Shown piece by piece: positions 26,644 to 37,598 of a stretch of 64,000 bases of DNA (within the stretch, counting starts at the first letter, position 1; each line of letters opens with the position of its first letter). The position numbers and the translations under genes are program-made. Source of the DNA: Mycolicibacterium setense. GTDB lineage: Bacteria > Actinomycetota > Actinomycetes > Mycobacteriales > Mycobacteriaceae. The notes under the pieces were generated by a model, which was not told the DNA's origin, made no database searches, and saw only the letters and a program-made list of their open reading frames with translations. Location of the stretch: the NCBI RefSeq assembly GCF_000805385.1, contig NZ_JTJW01000003.1, forward strand, positions 868,001 to 932,000, given 5' to 3'.

Positions 26644-29600
26644 ATGGCGCCCAGCAAGGTCGGGCTGTACAACCCCGCATACGAACATGATGCGTGCGGT
26701 GTGGCGATGGTGGCAGACATTCACGGTCGCCGCAGCCGGGACATCGTGGACAAGGCCATCACGGCACTGGTGAACCTGGAGCACCGCGGTGCGCAGGGCG
26801 CCGAGCCGAACACCGGCGACGGCGCGGGCATCCTGCTGCAGGTCCCGGACTCGTTCCTGCGTCAGGTCGTCGATTTCACCCTCCCGCCCGAAGGTAGCTA
26901 CGCCACGGGCATCGCCTTCCTGCCCCAGTCGTCGCGCGATGCGGCCACGGCGGCCGAAGCCGTGGAGAAGATCGTCGAGGCCGAGGGTCTGCAGGTGCTG
27001 GGCTGGCGTGAGGTGCCGACCGACGACTCCTCGCTCGGGGCACTGGCGCGCGACGCCATGCCGACGTTCCGGCAGCTGTTCATCGGCGGCGCCTCTGACA
27101 TGGACCTTGAGCGCAAGGCCTACGTCGTGCGCAAGCGTGCCGAGCACGAGTTGGGCACCAAGGGCCCGGGCCAGGACGGTCCGGGACGCGAGACCGTGTA
27201 CTTCCCGAGCCTTTCCGGGCAGACCTTCGTCTACAAGGGCATGCTCACCACCCCGCAGCTCAAGGCCTTCTACCTGGATCTGCAGGACGACCGGATGGAA
27301 AGTGCGCTGGGCATCGTGCACTCCCGGTTCTCCACCAACACCTTCCCGTCGTGGCCCCTGGCCCATCCGTTCCGGCGGATCGCCCACAACGGCGAGATCA
27401 ACACCGTCACCGGCAACGAGAACTGGATGCGCGCCCGGGAGGCGCTGATCCGCACCGACGTGTTCGGCACCGACGGGCTCGACAAGATCGTCCCGGTCTG
27501 TACCCCCGGTGCGTCGGACACTGCGCGCTTCGACGAGGTGCTCGAACTGCTGCACCTCGGCGGCCGCAGCCTGCCGCATGCCGTGCTGATGATGATCCCC
27601 GAGGCGTGGGAGCGTCACGAGACCATGGACCCGGCGCGCCGGGCTTTCTATGAGTTCCACGACTCGCTGATGGAGCCATGGGACGGCCCTGCGTCGGTCT
27701 GCTTCACCGACGGCACCGTGATCGGCGCCGTGCTGGACCGCAATGGCCTGCGCCCCTCCCGGATCTGGGTGACCGGCGACGGTCTCGTCGTGATGGCGTC
27801 CGAAGCCGGCGTCCTGCCGCTCGACCCGTCCACCGTCGTCAAGAAGATGCGCTTGCAGCCCGGCCGGATGTTCCTGGTGGACACCGCCCAGGGTCGCATC
27901 GTCTCCGACGAGGAGATCAAGGCTCAACTGGCCAGTGAGCAGCCCTACCAGGAGTGGATCGAGGCGGGCCTGTTCCCCCTCGACGAGCTGCCGCCGGGAG
28001 ACTACGTCCGGATGCCGCACCACCGCGTGGTGCTGCGCCAGCAGATCTTCGGCTACACCTACGAAGAACTGAACCTGTTGGTGGCGCCGATGGCCCGCAC
28101 CGGTGCCGAGGCGCTGGGTTCGATGGGCACCGACACCCCCGTCGCCATCCTCTCGGCCCGGCCGCGGATGCTGTTCGACTACTTCCAGCAGCTGTTCGCC
28201 CAGGTCACCAACCCGCCGCTGGACGCCATCCGCGAAGAGGTGGTCACCAGCCTGCAGGGCGTGATCGGACCCGAGGGCGACCTGCTCAACCCGGGCCCCG
28301 AATCGTGCCGCCAGATCGTGCTTCCGCAGCCGATCCTGCGCAACGCCGATCTGTCCAAGCTGATCTGTGTCGACCCCGACCACGAGGTCCGTGGCCACAA
28401 GCACGGCATGCGCGCCGCGGTGATCCGCTGCCTGTACCCGGTCAACCGGGGCGGCCAGGGACTCAAAGAGGCGCTGGACAACGTCCGCGCCAAGGTGTCC
28501 GAGGCCATCCGCGAGGGTGCCCGCATCATCGTGCTGTCCGACCGTGAGTCCAACGAGACCATGGCGCCGATCCCGTCGCTGCTCTCGGTGTCCGCGGTGC
28601 ATCACCACCTGGTCCGCGAGCGCACCCGCACCAAGGTCGGCCTGGTGGTCGAGGCCGGTGACGCCCGCGAGGTCCACCACATGGCCATGCTGTGCGGCTT
28701 CGGTGCCGCCGCGATCAACCCGTACATGGCATTCGAGTCGATCGAGGACATGGTCGACCGGGGCGTGATCTCCGGAATCAGCAGCGACCAGGCCAAAGCC
28801 AACTACGTCAAGGCCGCGGGCAAGGGCGTGCTCAAGGTGATGTCCAAGATGGGCATCTCCACCCTGGCGTCCTACACCGGTGCGCAGCTGTTCCAGGCCA
28901 TCGGCGTCTCGCAGGAGGTGCTCGACCAGTACTTCACCGGGCTCAGCTGCCCGGTGGGCGGCATCGACCTCGACGACATCGCCGCCGACGTCGCCGCCCG
29001 CCACTCGCTGGCCTACCTGGACCGTCCCGACGAGCGCGCTCACCGCGAGCTCGAGGTCGGCGGCGAATACCAGTGGCGCCGCGAGGGCGAATACCACCTG
29101 TTCAACCCCGACACGGTGTTCAAGCTGCAGCACTCCACCCGCACGGGCCAGTACTCGATCTTCAAGGAGTACACCGCTCTGGTCGACGACCAGAGCGAGA
29201 AGATGGCCTCACTGCGCGGCCTGCTGAAGTTCCGCAGTGGTGACGACGGGGTGCGCCCGCCCATCTCGATCGACGAGGTGGAACCCGCGTCCGAGATCGT
29301 CAAGCGGTTCTCGACCGGTGCCATGAGCTACGGCTCGATCTCCGCCGAGGCACACGAGACCCTGGCCATCGCGATGAACCGCCTTGGCGGCCGGTCCAAT
29401 TCGGGTGAGGGCGGCGAAAGCGTCGACCGCTTCGACCCCGACGAGAACGGCGACTGGCGCCGCAGCGCCATCAAGCAGGTGGCCTCCGGCCGGTTCGGTG
29501 TGACGTCGCACTACCTGACCAACTGCACCGACATCCAGATCAAGATGGCCCAGGGTGCGAAACCTGGTGAGGGCGGGCAGCTTCCGGGGCACAAGGTGTA

Positions 29601-31242
29601 CCCGTGGGTGGCCGAGGTGCGGCACTCGACCCCGGGTGTCGGCCTCATCTCGCCGCCGCCGCACCACGACATCTACTCGATCGAGGATCTCGCGCAGCTG
29701 ATCCACGACCTGAAGAACGCCAACCCCGGCGCCCGCGTGCACGTCAAGCTGGTGTCCGAGAACGGCGTCGGCACCGTCGCGGCCGGCGTCTCCAAGGCGC
29801 ACGCCGACGTGGTGCTGATCTCCGGCCACGACGGCGGAACCGGCGCCACTCCACTGACATCGCAGAAGCATGCCGGTGCGCCGTGGGAGCTCGGTCTCGC
29901 CGAGACTCAGCAGACACTGCTGCTCAACGGACTTCGTGACCGCATCGTGGTGCAGGTCGACGGTCAGCTCAAGACCGGCCGCGACGTGGTAGTCGCCGCG
30001 CTGCTCGGCGCCGAGGAATTCGGTTTCGCCACCGCACCTCTCGTGGTTTCGGGCTGCATCATGATGCGCGTCTGCCACCTCGACACCTGCCCGGTGGGTG
30101 TGGCCACGCAGAACCCGGTGCTGCGTGAGCGATTCAACGGCAAGCCCGAGTTCGTCGAGAACTTCTTCATGTTCATCGCCGAAGAGGTCCGAGAGTTGAT
30201 GGCCCAACTGGGCTTCCGCACCGTCAACGAGATGGTCGGACAGGTCGGCGCACTGGACACCACCCAGGCCGCCGAGCACTGGAAGGCCCACAAGCTGGAC
30301 CTCTCGCCGGTGCTGTACGAGCCTGAGTCCGCGTTCATGAACCAGGACCTGTACTGCAGCTCGCGGCAGGACCACGGGCTGGACAAGGCTCTGGATCAAC
30401 AGCTGATCACTCAGAGCCGCGAGGCGTTGGACTCCGGTACGCCGGTGCGTTTCAAAACAAAGATCACCAACGTCAACCGCACCGTCGGCACCATGCTCGG
30501 CCACGAGGTCACCAAGGCCTATGGCGGACAGGGACTTCCGCAGGGCACGATCGACATCACGTTCGACGGGTCCGCGGGCAACAGCTTCGGGGCATTCGTG
30601 CCCAAGGGCATCACGCTGCGCGTCTACGGCGACGCCAACGACTACGTCGGCAAGGGATTGTCCGGCGGCCGGATCGTGGTCCGCCCCGCCGACGAAGCAC
30701 CGGCAGACTTTGTGGCCGAGGACAACATCATCGCCGGCAACGTGGTGCTGTTCGGCGCCACCAGCGGAGAGGCGTTCCTGCGCGGCCAGGTCGGCGAGCG
30801 GTTCGCGGTCCGCAACTCCGGCGCACATGCCGTCGTCGAAGGTGTCGGCGACCACGGCTGCGAGTACATGACCGGCGGCAAGGTCGTCATCCTCGGACCC
30901 ACCGGCCGCAACTTCGCTGCGGGTATGTCCGGTGGTGTCGCCTATGTCTACGACCCGGCCGGCGTGCTGGGCGAGAACCTGAACACCGAGATGGTGGAGC
31001 TGGAAGCCTTGGATGCTGAAGACACGGTGTGGCTGCGCGACTTCATTGCCGCCCATGTCGATGCGACTGATTCAGCTGTGGGACAACGGGTCCTGGACTC
31101 CTGGGATCGATCGGATGGAGCGTTGAAGCACTTTGTGAAGGTCATGCCACGCGACTACAAGCGCGTGCTGGCCGCGATCGCCGAGGCTGAACAGCGCGGC
31201 GTGAACGTGGACGAGGCGATCATGGCGGCCGCAAATGGCTGA
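26644..31242 (+). CDS. gltB: Glutamate synthase large subunit
   Basis: A 1532-residue glutamine:2-oxoglutarate aminotransferase large chain. The amidotransferase domain starts with a 17-residue propeptide ([17 protein letters not shown]) cleaved before the nucleophile Cys18, followed by [21 protein letters not shown]. The FMN-binding central domain includes [14 protein letters not shown] NSGEGGE and a Fe-S cysteine group near [17 protein letters not shown]-terminal beta-helix (GXXG repeats, [17 protein letters not shown]) completes it. Ammonia from glutamine is channelled to 2-oxoglutarate, giving glutamate. I chose the ATG at 26644 because GGTGGGA precedes it; a GTG at 26623 is possible. It overlaps gltD by 8 bp. 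Confidence 0.97.
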   Translation: MAPSKVGLYNPAYEHDACGVAMVADIHGRRSRDIVDKAITALVNLEHRGAQGAEPNTGDGAGILLQVPDSFLRQVVDFTLPPEGSYATGIAFLPQSSRDAATAAEAVEKIVEAEGLQVLGWREVPTDDSSLGALARDAMPTFRQLFIGGASDMDLERKAYVVRKRAEHELGTKGPGQDGPGRETVYFPSLSGQTFVYKGMLTTPQLKAFYLDLQDDRMESALGIVHSRFSTNTFPSWPLAHPFRRIAHNGEINTVTGNENWMRAREALIRTDVFGTDGLDKIVPVCTPGASDTARFDEVLELLHLGGRSLPHAVLMMIPEAWERHETMDPARRAFYEFHDSLMEPWDGPASVCFTDGTVIGAVLDRNGLRPSRIWVTGDGLVVMASEAGVLPLDPSTVVKKMRLQPGRMFLVDTAQGRIVSDEEIKAQLASEQPYQEWIEAGLFPLDELPPGDYVRMPHHRVVLRQQIFGYTYEELNLLVAPMARTGAEALGSMGTDTPVAILSARPRMLFDYFQQLFAQVTNPPLDAIREEVVTSLQGVIGPEGDLLNPGPESCRQIVLPQPILRNADLSKLICVDPDHEVRGHKHGMRAAVIRCLYPVNRGGQGLKEALDNVRAKVSEAIREGARIIVLSDRESNETMAPIPSLLSVSAVHHHLVRERTRTKVGLVVEAGDAREVHHMAMLCGFGAAAINPYMAFESIEDMVDRGVISGISSDQAKANYVKAAGKGVLKVMSKMGISTLASYTGAQLFQAIGVSQEVLDQYFTGLSCPVGGIDLDDIAADVAARHSLAYLDRPDERAHRELEVGGEYQWRREGEYHLFNPDTVFKLQHSTRTGQYSIFKEYTALVDDQSEKMASLRGLLKFRSGDDGVRPPISIDEVEPASEIVKRFSTGAMSYGSISAEAHETLAIAMNRLGGRSNSGEGGESVDRFDPDENGDWRRSAIKQVASGRFGVTSHYLTNCTDIQIKMAQGAKPGEGGQLPGHKVYPWVAEVRHSTPGVGLISPPPHHDIYSIEDLAQLIHDLKNANPGARVHVKLVSENGVGTVAAGVSKAHADVVLISGHDGGTGATPLTSQKHAGAPWELGLAETQQTLLLNGLRDRIVVQVDGQLKTGRDVVVAALLGAEEFGFATAPLVVSGCIMMRVCHLDTCPVGVATQNPVLRERFNGKPEFVENFFMFIAEEVRELMAQLGFRTVNEMVGQVGALDTTQAAEHWKAHKLDLSPVLYEPESAFMNQDLYCSSRQDHGLDKALDQQLITQSREALDSGTPVRFKTKITNVNRTVGTMLGHEVTKAYGGQGLPQGTIDITFDGSAGNSFGAFVPKGITLRVYGDANDYVGKGLSGGRIVVRPADEAPADFVAEDNIIAGNVVLFGATSGEAFLRGQVGERFAVRNSGAHAVVEGVGDHGCEYMTGGKVVILGPTGRNFAAGMSGGVAYVYDPAGVLGENLNTEMVELEALDAEDTVWLRDFIAAHVDATDSAVGQRVLDSWDRSDGALKHFVKVMPRDYKRVLAAIAEAEQRGVNVDEAIMAAANG

Positions 31243-32701
31243 TCCACGCGGTTTCCTCAAGCACACGTCCAAGGAACTCCCGTCCCGCAGGCCGGTCCCG
31301 CTGCGCCTCAAGGACTGGAAAGAGGTCTACGAGGACTTCTCCCACGAGAAGCTGCAGGACCAGGCATCGCGATGCATGGACTGCGGTATCCCGTTCTGCC
31401 ACAACGGCTGCCCGCTGGGGAACCTGATTCCCGAGTGGAACGACCTGGTCTACAAGGACCGGTGGCGCGACGCGATCGAGCGGCTGCACGCCACCAACAA
31501 CTTCCCGGAGTTCACCGGCCGGCTGTGCCCCGCCCCGTGTGAGGCGTCCTGCGTCCTGGGCATCAACCAGGATCCGGTGACCATCAAGCAGGTCGAGGTC
31601 GAGATCATCGACAACGCCTTCGACCAGGGCTGGGTCGTCCCGAAGATGCCCGACGTGCAGACCGGCAAGAAGGTCGCCGTCGTCGGGTCCGGACCGGCCG
31701 GACTGGCCGCCGCCCAGCAGCTCACCCGGGCCGGCCACACGGTCACGGTGTTCGAGCGTGCCGACCGCATCGGCGGCCTGCTGCGCTACGGCATCCCCGA
31801 ATTCAAGATGGAAAAGCGCCACATCGACCGGCGTCTGGAACAGATGGCGGCCGAAGGCACCCAATTCCGCCCCGGCGTCAATGTCGGCGTCGACATCACC
31901 GTCGCGCAGCTACGGCTGAACTACGACGCGGTGGTGCTGGCCGGCGGCGCGACCGCGTGGCGCGATCTGCCGATCCCGGGCCGCGAACTCGACGGCATCC
32001 ACCAGGCCATGGAATTCCTGCCCTGGGCCAACCGGGTTCAGCTCGGTGACGACGTGCTCGGCCCGGACGGCCAGCCGCCCATCACCGCCAAGGACAAGCA
32101 CGTCATCATCATCGGCGGTGGCGACACCGGCGCGGACTGTCTGGGCACCTCGCACCGTCAGGGCGCGGCCAGCATCCACCAGTTCGAGATCATGCCGCGC
32201 CCGCCGGAGACCCGCGCGGACTCCACCCCGTGGCCGACGTACCCACTGATGTTCCGGGTGTCCTCGGCCCACGAAGAGGGCGGCGAGCGCGTGTTCTCGG
32301 TCAACACCGAGGAGTTCACCGGCGCCGACGGCCACGTGACCGGCCTGCGGGCACACGAGGTCAAGATGAACGCCGGCAAGTTCGAGAAGGTCGAAGGGAC
32401 CGACTTCGAGCTGAAGGCTGATCTGGTGTTGCTCGCCATGGGCTTCGTGGGACCGGAGAAGGAAGGTCTGCTGACCAACCTCGGCGTCGAGCTGACCGAC
32501 CGCGGAAACGTCTCGCGCGACGATAACTTCCAGACCTCGGTGCCCGGCGTGTTCGTGGCCGGCGATATGGGGCGTGGCCAGTCGCTGATCGTGTGGGCGA
32601 TCGCCGAAGGCCGGGCCGCCGCCGCGGGTGTGGATCGCTACCTGATGGGCAAGTCCGCCCTGCCTGCGGTGATCAAGCCGACGGCTGCGCCGCAGCGCTA
32701 G
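31235..32701 (+). CDS. gltD: Glutamate synthase small (NADPH) subunit
   Basis: A 488-residue flavoprotein that takes electrons from NADPH for GltB. The N-terminal Cys clusters [23 protein letters not shown] and [13 protein letters not shown] bind two iron-sulfur centres. FAD binds at [18 protein letters not shown] and the NADPH fold is at [20 protein letters not shown]. The C-terminal [27 protein letters not shown] closes the FAD site. Its ATG lies inside the end of gltB, so both are made at a fixed ratio. The next gene is convergent. Confidence 0.97.
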   Translation: MADPRGFLKHTSKELPSRRPVPLRLKDWKEVYEDFSHEKLQDQASRCMDCGIPFCHNGCPLGNLIPEWNDLVYKDRWRDAIERLHATNNFPEFTGRLCPAPCEASCVLGINQDPVTIKQVEVEIIDNAFDQGWVVPKMPDVQTGKKVAVVGSGPAGLAAAQQLTRAGHTVTVFERADRIGGLLRYGIPEFKMEKRHIDRRLEQMAAEGTQFRPGVNVGVDITVAQLRLNYDAVVLAGGATAWRDLPIPGRELDGIHQAMEFLPWANRVQLGDDVLGPDGQPPITAKDKHVIIIGGGDTGADCLGTSHRQGAASIHQFEIMPRPPETRADSTPWPTYPLMFRVSSAHEEGGERVFSVNTEEFTGADGHVTGLRAHEVKMNAGKFEKVEGTDFELKADLVLLAMGFVGPEKEGLLTNLGVELTDRGNVSRDDNFQTSVPGVFVAGDMGRGQSLIVWAIAEGRAAAAGVDRYLMGKSALPAVIKPTAAPQR

Positions 32702-32708
32702 CGCTCGG

Positions 32709-34055
32709 TCACGGGCTGACGAGCGAAAAGAGTTCGGTGCCGTCGTCGGACACGCGTACCAGGGTGTCTCCCAGCCTGGTGACGCGGCCGAAAGGTCCGT
32801 TCCTCGGGATCGACCACACTCGCTCACACGCGGCGAGATCCCAGGCATCGGCAAGCAGGTCAGACTTCGGATTGGACGGCGCGCGCACGGCCACTGTTCC
32901 GTCGGAGCCGAGATAGCCCGTGCTCACGTTGAATTCGCACGGTTCGCCCTTGTCGCCCGTCCGCATGTCGTAAGGCCGGTAGACCGTGGACTGGGTGACT
33001 TTGTCGGTCTCGCTGACCCACAGCGTGGTGCCGATCAGGTGGATCCTGCCACCGGATACGCGAAGCAGTCTTGCTCCCTGTGGGGTGTAGACCCCGTAGC
33101 TGTCTGAGTCTGCGATTCCGACCAGATTCTCTGTCACATTGCCGAGGGAGCCCTCGAAGCGTTTGTTGGTTGTGAGGTTTCCTGTCGTGTCGAAGAACTG
33201 AACGAAATCGCGGCCGGGCTTTTCGGTGAATTGTTCGGCGAAGCCGCCGTCGAAGAAAATGGTGTTGAGCCACTCGGTGCCATTCGGAAACTGTGGGTCC
33301 AGGATCCTGCCGTCGCTGAGGGAGAACATTGTTGCGCCATCTTCATGACCCGTGCCCTGAAACGCGACGTCGTCGTTGTGCTCGGCGACGATGCCGGCAC
33401 CTGCCACGAACCAGGTCGTCTGTGCCTGCGGGCCAACGCCGTAGAGGCCTTCGTGTTTCGTAGCCGCGACCAGGAAGTTGCCCGCCTGTGTGGCAGCGAG
33501 CTTCTCCCAGATGCCCAAGCGCACATCCGTCGGTCCAGTGAACGTCAGCTCCCCGGTCGTGCCGTCGATCACCCAGGCAGTCGCTCGGAAGCGGTCATCC
33601 GAGATGCACACCACCGAAGCTCCGTTGAGGAAGCAACTTGGTGCAATCGTGGATGCGCTCAAGGAGACTGGTGGAAACAACCGGTGGCCGTCTGTGGCAT
33701 CAACTCCCGTCAGCCACCACTGTGGAGTGGGCCCGGGGCCACTACCCAGGAGATAGGCGCGGGACGTTCCCGTTTCGATGATGGGTCCGGGCAAGCCCGG
33801 GTCGCCGACGGTGAACTTGGATCCCGGCGGCAGTCCCAGTGCGGCGATGTCGATCTTCCATCCGGCCACCGGTTTTGAGTGCATCGGCGCAAGGGCGACC
33901 TGCTCTGGAGGATTCCATTGCGACCTTGCCCAGGCTTCAGAGCCAGCCGAGAACCACCACACCATGACGCCGACGACGACCGCGATCACCGTTGTGAGTG
34001 CAGCGATGGCGAACGGCCAGCGCTTGCGGAGTTTGTGTAGCGCCGGTTGGGACAT
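32709..34055 (-). CDS. Membrane-anchored protein with probable beta-propeller ectodomain
   Basis: A 448-residue protein. A short basic N-terminus is followed by one hydrophobic helix at about residues 15-36 (FAIAALTTVIAVVVGVMVWW), which serves as signal anchor. The remaining 400 residues are beta-rich with repeated 'D-G-xx-hydrophobic' turns such as VDATDGHRLFPPVSL, VIDGTTGELTFTGP, YDMRTGDKGEPC and DLAACERVW, as in PQQ-type propellers. No enzyme motif is seen. The first ATG (34055) overlaps the stop of the small gene upstream in TGATG, so the two are coupled. Function unknown; the family is found in actinobacteria. Confidence 0.7.
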   Translation of the reverse strand: MSQPALHKLRKRWPFAIAALTTVIAVVVGVMVWWFSAGSEAWARSQWNPPEQVALAPMHSKPVAGWKIDIAALGLPPGSKFTVGDPGLPGPIIETGTSRAYLLGSGPGPTPQWWLTGVDATDGHRLFPPVSLSASTIAPSCFLNGASVVCISDDRFRATAWVIDGTTGELTFTGPTDVRLGIWEKLAATQAGNFLVAATKHEGLYGVGPQAQTTWFVAGAGIVAEHNDDVAFQGTGHEDGATMFSLSDGRILDPQFPNGTEWLNTIFFDGGFAEQFTEKPGRDFVQFFDTTGNLTTNKRFEGSLGNVTENLVGIADSDSYGVYTPQGARLLRVSGGRIHLIGTTLWVSETDKVTQSTVYRPYDMRTGDKGEPCEFNVSTGYLGSDGTVAVRAPSNPKSDLLADAWDLAACERVWSIPRNGPFGRVTRLGDTLVRVSDDGTELFSLVSP

Positions 34056-34228
34056 CACTCGTCTCCGTCGTCTCGGTACCGGGCGGCGAAGATGTGAGTC
34101 TTTTCAGCGAGCACCGTGTCGACCGATGGGATTCCAGCCCCGTGCTCCAAGTGGTTGCGGATCGACGTTCGATCCACGCCCAGTCGCTCCAGGATGTTCG
34201 AGAGAATCAAGCCCTCGGCCGACCCCAT
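34055..34228 (-). CDS. Small protein of 57 residues, possibly the 3' part of a broken gene
   Basis: Too short for routine gene finding. It reads MGSAEGLILSNILERLGVDR, then a helix-turn-helix-like TSIRNHLEHGAGIPSVDTVL and a charged end (RYRDDGDE). Its stop overlaps the start of the propeller-like gene by one base (TGATG). Upstream, another reading frame (34243-34365) reads SEWDELPRRVARARR and would join FLRKMGSAEG smoothly after a one-base change, so this may be the tail of a longer damaged gene. No family known. Confidence 0.5.
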   Translation of the reverse strand: MGSAEGLILSNILERLGVDRTSIRNHLEHGAGIPSVDTVLAEKTHIFAARYRDDGDE

Positions 34229-34242
34229 TTTTCTCAGAAAGC

Positions 34243-34365
34243 CTACCGTCGCGCACGAGCTACCCGACGCGGCAATTCATCCCACTCGGAAGCGGCTGGT
34301 CCGTCGCCGTCGTCGCCGAACGCCTGATCTTTGAGAGATCTCTTAATTAACTGACGTGTTCTGCA
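34243..34365 (-). pseudogene. Frame-shifted remnant upstream of the 57-residue gene
   Basis: Forty codons without a start codon, bounded by stops, that translate to a plausible protein segment ending SEWDELPRRVARARR. The sense and amino-acid style fit the N-terminal part of the following small protein in the next frame. It may be a decayed start of the same gene, or a sequencing error. No promoter is evident. Confidence 0.35.
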
Positions 34366-34591
34366 TCACAGCGCCAACGCCCGCATGTCAGCCGCGGAAT
34401 GTGACCTGGATCTCGGGCCGACCGCGTTTCACCGCCACATAAACCACATCAGTCACATCAGAAACATCCGACTATTTTTCGGCGTGGCACACACAGTTTG
34501 CCGGATGGCGGGTATCTAATGACGTGGTGAGAGTGCTGCGGTAACGTGGAACTACGGGTACAGCTACCAGTAAGTCGCAGGAGTGATCACC

Positions 34592-34732
34592 GTGTACATC
34601 AATCCGATCAGTCGGTCACGGATGACTCGTATTGCCTGGTCATTGTTCCGTCATCCGATGAAGAGCCGTGAGTTTCCGGCCAAGCAGGAACGCCTGGTCA
34701 CGGCTGACGAGCTACTTCGATTCGGGGTTTGA
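34592..34732 (+). CDS. Uncatalogued 46-residue basic protein
   Basis: A GTG-started frame of 46 codons preceded by AGGAG (34579-34583) at ideal spacing of 8 bp. The protein begins MYINPISRSRMTRIAWSLF and continues with a basic segment, then KQERLVTADELLRFGV. The composition (four Ser, several Arg, a Trp) is ordinary coding sequence and not antisense shadow. It lies alone between a damaged region and a terminator hairpin at 34755. I recall similar small proteins in other mycobacteria but cannot name one. Function unknown. Confidence 0.7.
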   Translation: MYINPISRSRMTRIAWSLFRHPMKSREFPAKQERLVTADELLRFGV

Positions 34733-34754
34733 CAAGTATCCGTCACAGAACACA

Positions 34755-34794
34755 ACGCCCTCGAACCGGCGCGACAGCGTCGATCCGAGGGCGT
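34755..34794. terminator. Hairpin terminator between convergent genes
   Basis: ACGCCCTCG (34755-34763) pairs with CGAGGGCGT (34786-34794) around a 22-base loop. It sits between the 46-residue gene and the F420 oxidoreductase gene, which converge. Confidence 0.7.
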
Positions 34795-34805
34795 AGCTAT
34801 ATGCG

Positions 34806-35657
34806 TCAGCGGGTCAGCTGACCCGAATCCCGGATCGCCTCCGCCAGCGGCTCCAGCACAGCCGGATCGTAGGGCGGCGGCAGGTAGATGATTGCCAGGT
34901 CCAGTCCCTCGGCGCCGAGTGCGGCGGCCTCGTCGATGACCTTCGCGTAATCGCGGTCCTCACCGAGCCGGACGTGTGCCGACAGGGTGATCTCCTTGGG
35001 ATCGCGGCCGAGATCGGCGCAGTGCGCGGCCAGCACATCGCGCTTGCGGGCGAACTCCTCGGGCGGACCGCCGACAAAGTTCCAGTGATCGGCGTACTTG
35101 GCGGTGATGCGCAGCGTGCGCTTCTCGCCACTGCCGCCGATGCAGAACGGAGGATGCGGCTGCTGCGGGCCCTTGGGCTCGTTGCGGGCGTCCTTGAGTT
35201 GGTAGAACTTGCCGTCGAACGTCGTAGTCTCTTGGCTCAGCAGGCCTTTGAGAATCTCGCACGCCTCCTCGAAACGATCGAAGCGCTCCTTGATCGAACC
35301 CAGTGCGATCCCGTAGGCGCCCGACTCCTCCTCGTTCCAGCCGGCGCCGATGCCCAGCTCCAGACGACCGTTGGAGATGATGTCGAGTGCGGATGCCATA
35401 TTCGCCAGCACGGCGGGATGGCGGTAATGGATACCGGTGACGAGAACGCCGACCCGCAACCGCTCAGTGGCCTGCGCCAGCGCGGTCAGCGTCGTCCAGC
35501 CCTCCAGACAGGGGCCGGTCGGGTCAGAAAAAATCGGATAGAAGTGGTCGAACGTCCAGCCGGATTCGAAGACGTCGATCTTGTCGGCAGCTTTCCAGAT
35601 GGCAAGCATGTCGGCCCAGGTCGTGTTCTGCGGGGATGTTTTGAAGGCGAAGCGCAC
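34806..35657 (-). CDS. LLM-class F420-dependent oxidoreductase
   Basis: A 283-residue luciferase-like monooxygenase-fold protein that uses coenzyme F420. It starts VRFAFKTSPQNTTWADML, and has FDHFYPIFSDPTGPCLEGWTTLTALAQATERLRVGVLVTGIHYRHPAVLANMAS, RLELGIGAGWNEEESGAYGI and the cofactor-phosphate segment FCIGGSGEKRTLRITAKYADHWNF. These are signatures of the branch with F420-dependent reductases of unknown substrate. I chose the GTG at 35657, since the ATG at 35690 adds eleven residues without family pattern. Confidence 0.9.
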   Translation of the reverse strand: MRFAFKTSPQNTTWADMLAIWKAADKIDVFESGWTFDHFYPIFSDPTGPCLEGWTTLTALAQATERLRVGVLVTGIHYRHPAVLANMASALDIISNGRLELGIGAGWNEEESGAYGIALGSIKERFDRFEEACEILKGLLSQETTTFDGKFYQLKDARNEPKGPQQPHPPFCIGGSGEKRTLRITAKYADHWNFVGGPPEEFARKRDVLAAHCADLGRDPKEITLSAHVRLGEDRDYAKVIDEAAALGAEGLDLAIIYLPPPYDPAVLEPLAEAIRDSGQLTR

Positions 35658-35842
35658 GCCATCACAAACTAGTCGCGTCCGACGATTCATTCCTGATTTG
35701 CGCGACTACCAGGAGGCTCTCAGGCCAGTGGCAGATGCAGAGTGCTGAATCCGTATCTTCTATGCCATTTCGCCGCCGCAATCGGTAGTCTCAGGCGGGT
35801 AAATATACGAAATCCCCCGATTAGACCCATCTGGGAGTGAAC

Positions 35843-37189
35843 ATGAGCGAGTACGCAGTCACCGATCCGGCGACCGCCGAGGTGATCGCCACCTACCCGA
35901 CCTCGACCGACGCCGAGATCCAGGCTGCGATCGAGGCCGCTGCCAAGACCGGCCGCAGCTGGGCCCGGACTACCACGGTGGCCGAGCGGGCCGCCCTCAT
36001 CGGCAAGGTCGCCGCCCTGCACGAGCAGCGCCGCGAACAGCTCGCCGACGTCATCGTCCGTGAGATGGGCAAGCCGCGCGATCAGGCCCTGGGCGAGGTC
36101 GACTTCAGCGCCGCCATCTACCAGTACTACGCGGACAACGCCGAGAAGTTCCTCGCCGACGAGCCGATCACCCTGCTTGAGGGTGAAGGCAGCGCGGTGG
36201 TCAAGCGCGGCCCGGTCGGCGTGCTGCTCGGCATCATGCCGTGGAACTACCCCTACTACCAGGTTGCCCGGTTCGCGGGTCCAAACCTGATCGTGGGCAA
36301 CACAATTCTGCTCAAGCACGCCCCGCAATGCCCCGAATCCGCCGAGCTACTGCAGCTGATCTTCCTGGAGGCCGGCCTGCCGCAGGGCGCCTACGTCGAC
36401 ATCCGTGCCACCAACGACCAGGTCGCCGACATCATCGCCGACCCACGGGTGGCCGCGGTATCGCTGACCGGTTCCGAACGGGCCGGCGCCGCAGTGGCCG
36501 AGATCGCTGGGCGCAACCTCAAGAAGTGTGTGCTGGAACTCGGCGGCTCCGATCCGTTCATCGTGCTGTCCACCGATGACCTCGACGCGACCGTGCAAGC
36601 CGCGGTCGAAGGACGGATGGAGAACACCGGGCAGGCCTGCAACGCCGCGAAGCGTTTCATCGTCGCCGAGAATCTCTACGACGACTTCCTGACCAAGTTC
36701 ACCGACAAGCTGCTGGCCGCCGCCGACGGGATCGCTCCGCTGTCTTCGGAATTGGCCGCAGAGCGGCTCGAGCAGCAGGTCAAGGCCGCCGTCGATCAGG
36801 GCGCGAAGCTGACGTCGGCAGGGGAGCGCCGCGGCGCCTACTACCCGCCTGCCGTGCTGACCGGAGTCACCGAGGACAACGACGCCTACCGGCAGGAACT
36901 GTTCGGCCCGGTGGCCGTCGTGTACAAGGCGGGTTCGGAGGACGAGGCCGTCGAAATCGCCAACGACACCCCGTTCGGACTGGGCTCCTACGTGTTCACC
37001 ACCGACGCCGATCAGGCCGCACGAGTGGCCGACCGCATCGATGCCGGCATGGTGTTCGTCAACGCGGTCGGTGCCGAGGGTGCCGAGCTGCCGTTCGGCG
37101 GCATCAAGCGGTCCGGCTTCGGACGTGAGCTCGGCCGGTTCGGCATGGACGAGTTCGTCAACAAGAAGCTGATCCGTATCGTCGGTTGA
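35843..37189 (+). CDS. NAD(P)-dependent succinate-semialdehyde dehydrogenase
   Basis: A 448-residue aldehyde dehydrogenase. The cofactor-binding VGVLLGIMPWNYPYYQVARF, the general base in CVLELGGSDPFIVL and the nucleophilic cysteine in MENTGQACNAAKRFI are all in place. The ELGGSDPF version and the short length are typical of the GabD1 branch, which oxidises succinic semialdehyde to succinate in the GABA and 2-oxoglutarate bypasses. The ATG at 35843 has GGAG upstream. A monocistronic gene by appearance; the DCC protein gene follows after 29 bp. Confidence 0.88.
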   Translation: MSEYAVTDPATAEVIATYPTSTDAEIQAAIEAAAKTGRSWARTTTVAERAALIGKVAALHEQRREQLADVIVREMGKPRDQALGEVDFSAAIYQYYADNAEKFLADEPITLLEGEGSAVVKRGPVGVLLGIMPWNYPYYQVARFAGPNLIVGNTILLKHAPQCPESAELLQLIFLEAGLPQGAYVDIRATNDQVADIIADPRVAAVSLTGSERAGAAVAEIAGRNLKKCVLELGGSDPFIVLSTDDLDATVQAAVEGRMENTGQACNAAKRFIVAENLYDDFLTKFTDKLLAAADGIAPLSSELAAERLEQQVKAAVDQGAKLTSAGERRGAYYPPAVLTGVTEDNDAYRQELFGPVAVVYKAGSEDEAVEIANDTPFGLGSYVFTTDADQAARVADRIDAGMVFVNAVGAEGAELPFGGIKRSGFGRELGRFGMDEFVNKKLIRIVG

Positions 37190-37218
37190 CCGCGCGGCCC
37201 GCGGGGCACACTGGAGGC

Positions 37219-37596
37219 ATGAGCGGCGTCCTGTACTTCGACGGCAACTGCGGCATGTGCACTCGCAGCGTCAACGCCCTGATGCGGCGGCAACGGACCG
37301 GAGAGCTGCACATCGAGCCGGTCCAGCGGGCGGGCACGGCCGAGCGGCTCGGTGTGTCAGCTGATCAGCTGACCGAAGCGGCATGGTGGCGGGACTCATC
37401 CGGCGAGGTGTACCGCGGCGCCGAGGCGATCAACGCTGCGCTGTCGGCCGGTATGGGGAGCCGGATTCCGTTGGGTGTGTACCGGATTCCCGGTGTACGG
37501 CAGTTGCAGAACGCCGCCTACCGCTGGGTGGCCGGCCACCGGTATCGGTTCCCCGGCACCACGCCGCACTGCGCGGCACGTCCGGGGGACTGCTGA
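37219..37596 (+). CDS. DCC family (DUF393) thioredoxin-like protein
   Basis: A 125-residue protein with the DxxCxxC signature DGNCGMCTRSVNALMRR near the N-terminus. The central part AERLGVSADQLTEAAWWRDSSGEVYRGAEAINAAL, and the end GVYRIPGVRQLQNAAYRWVAGHRYRFPG, are typical of the DUF393 thiol-disulfide-like group. A redox function is predicted but no substrate is known. The ATG at 37219 follows GGAGG. The next gene starts 2 bp after the stop, so the two are cotranscribed. Confidence 0.88.
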   Translation: MSGVLYFDGNCGMCTRSVNALMRRQRTGELHIEPVQRAGTAERLGVSADQLTEAAWWRDSSGEVYRGAEAINAALSAGMGSRIPLGVYRIPGVRQLQNAAYRWVAGHRYRFPGTTPHCAARPGDC

Positions 37597-37598
37597 GC

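Noticed and set aside
26500..29133. An 877-codon open frame on the minus strand under gltB
   Set aside because: It is antisense to a clear glutamate synthase and has the Gly/Arg/His/Val-rich look of GC-rich shadow frames; no motif.
29209..31056. A 615-codon open frame on the minus strand under gltB
   Set aside because: Again an antisense shadow of gltB; no start site or domain.
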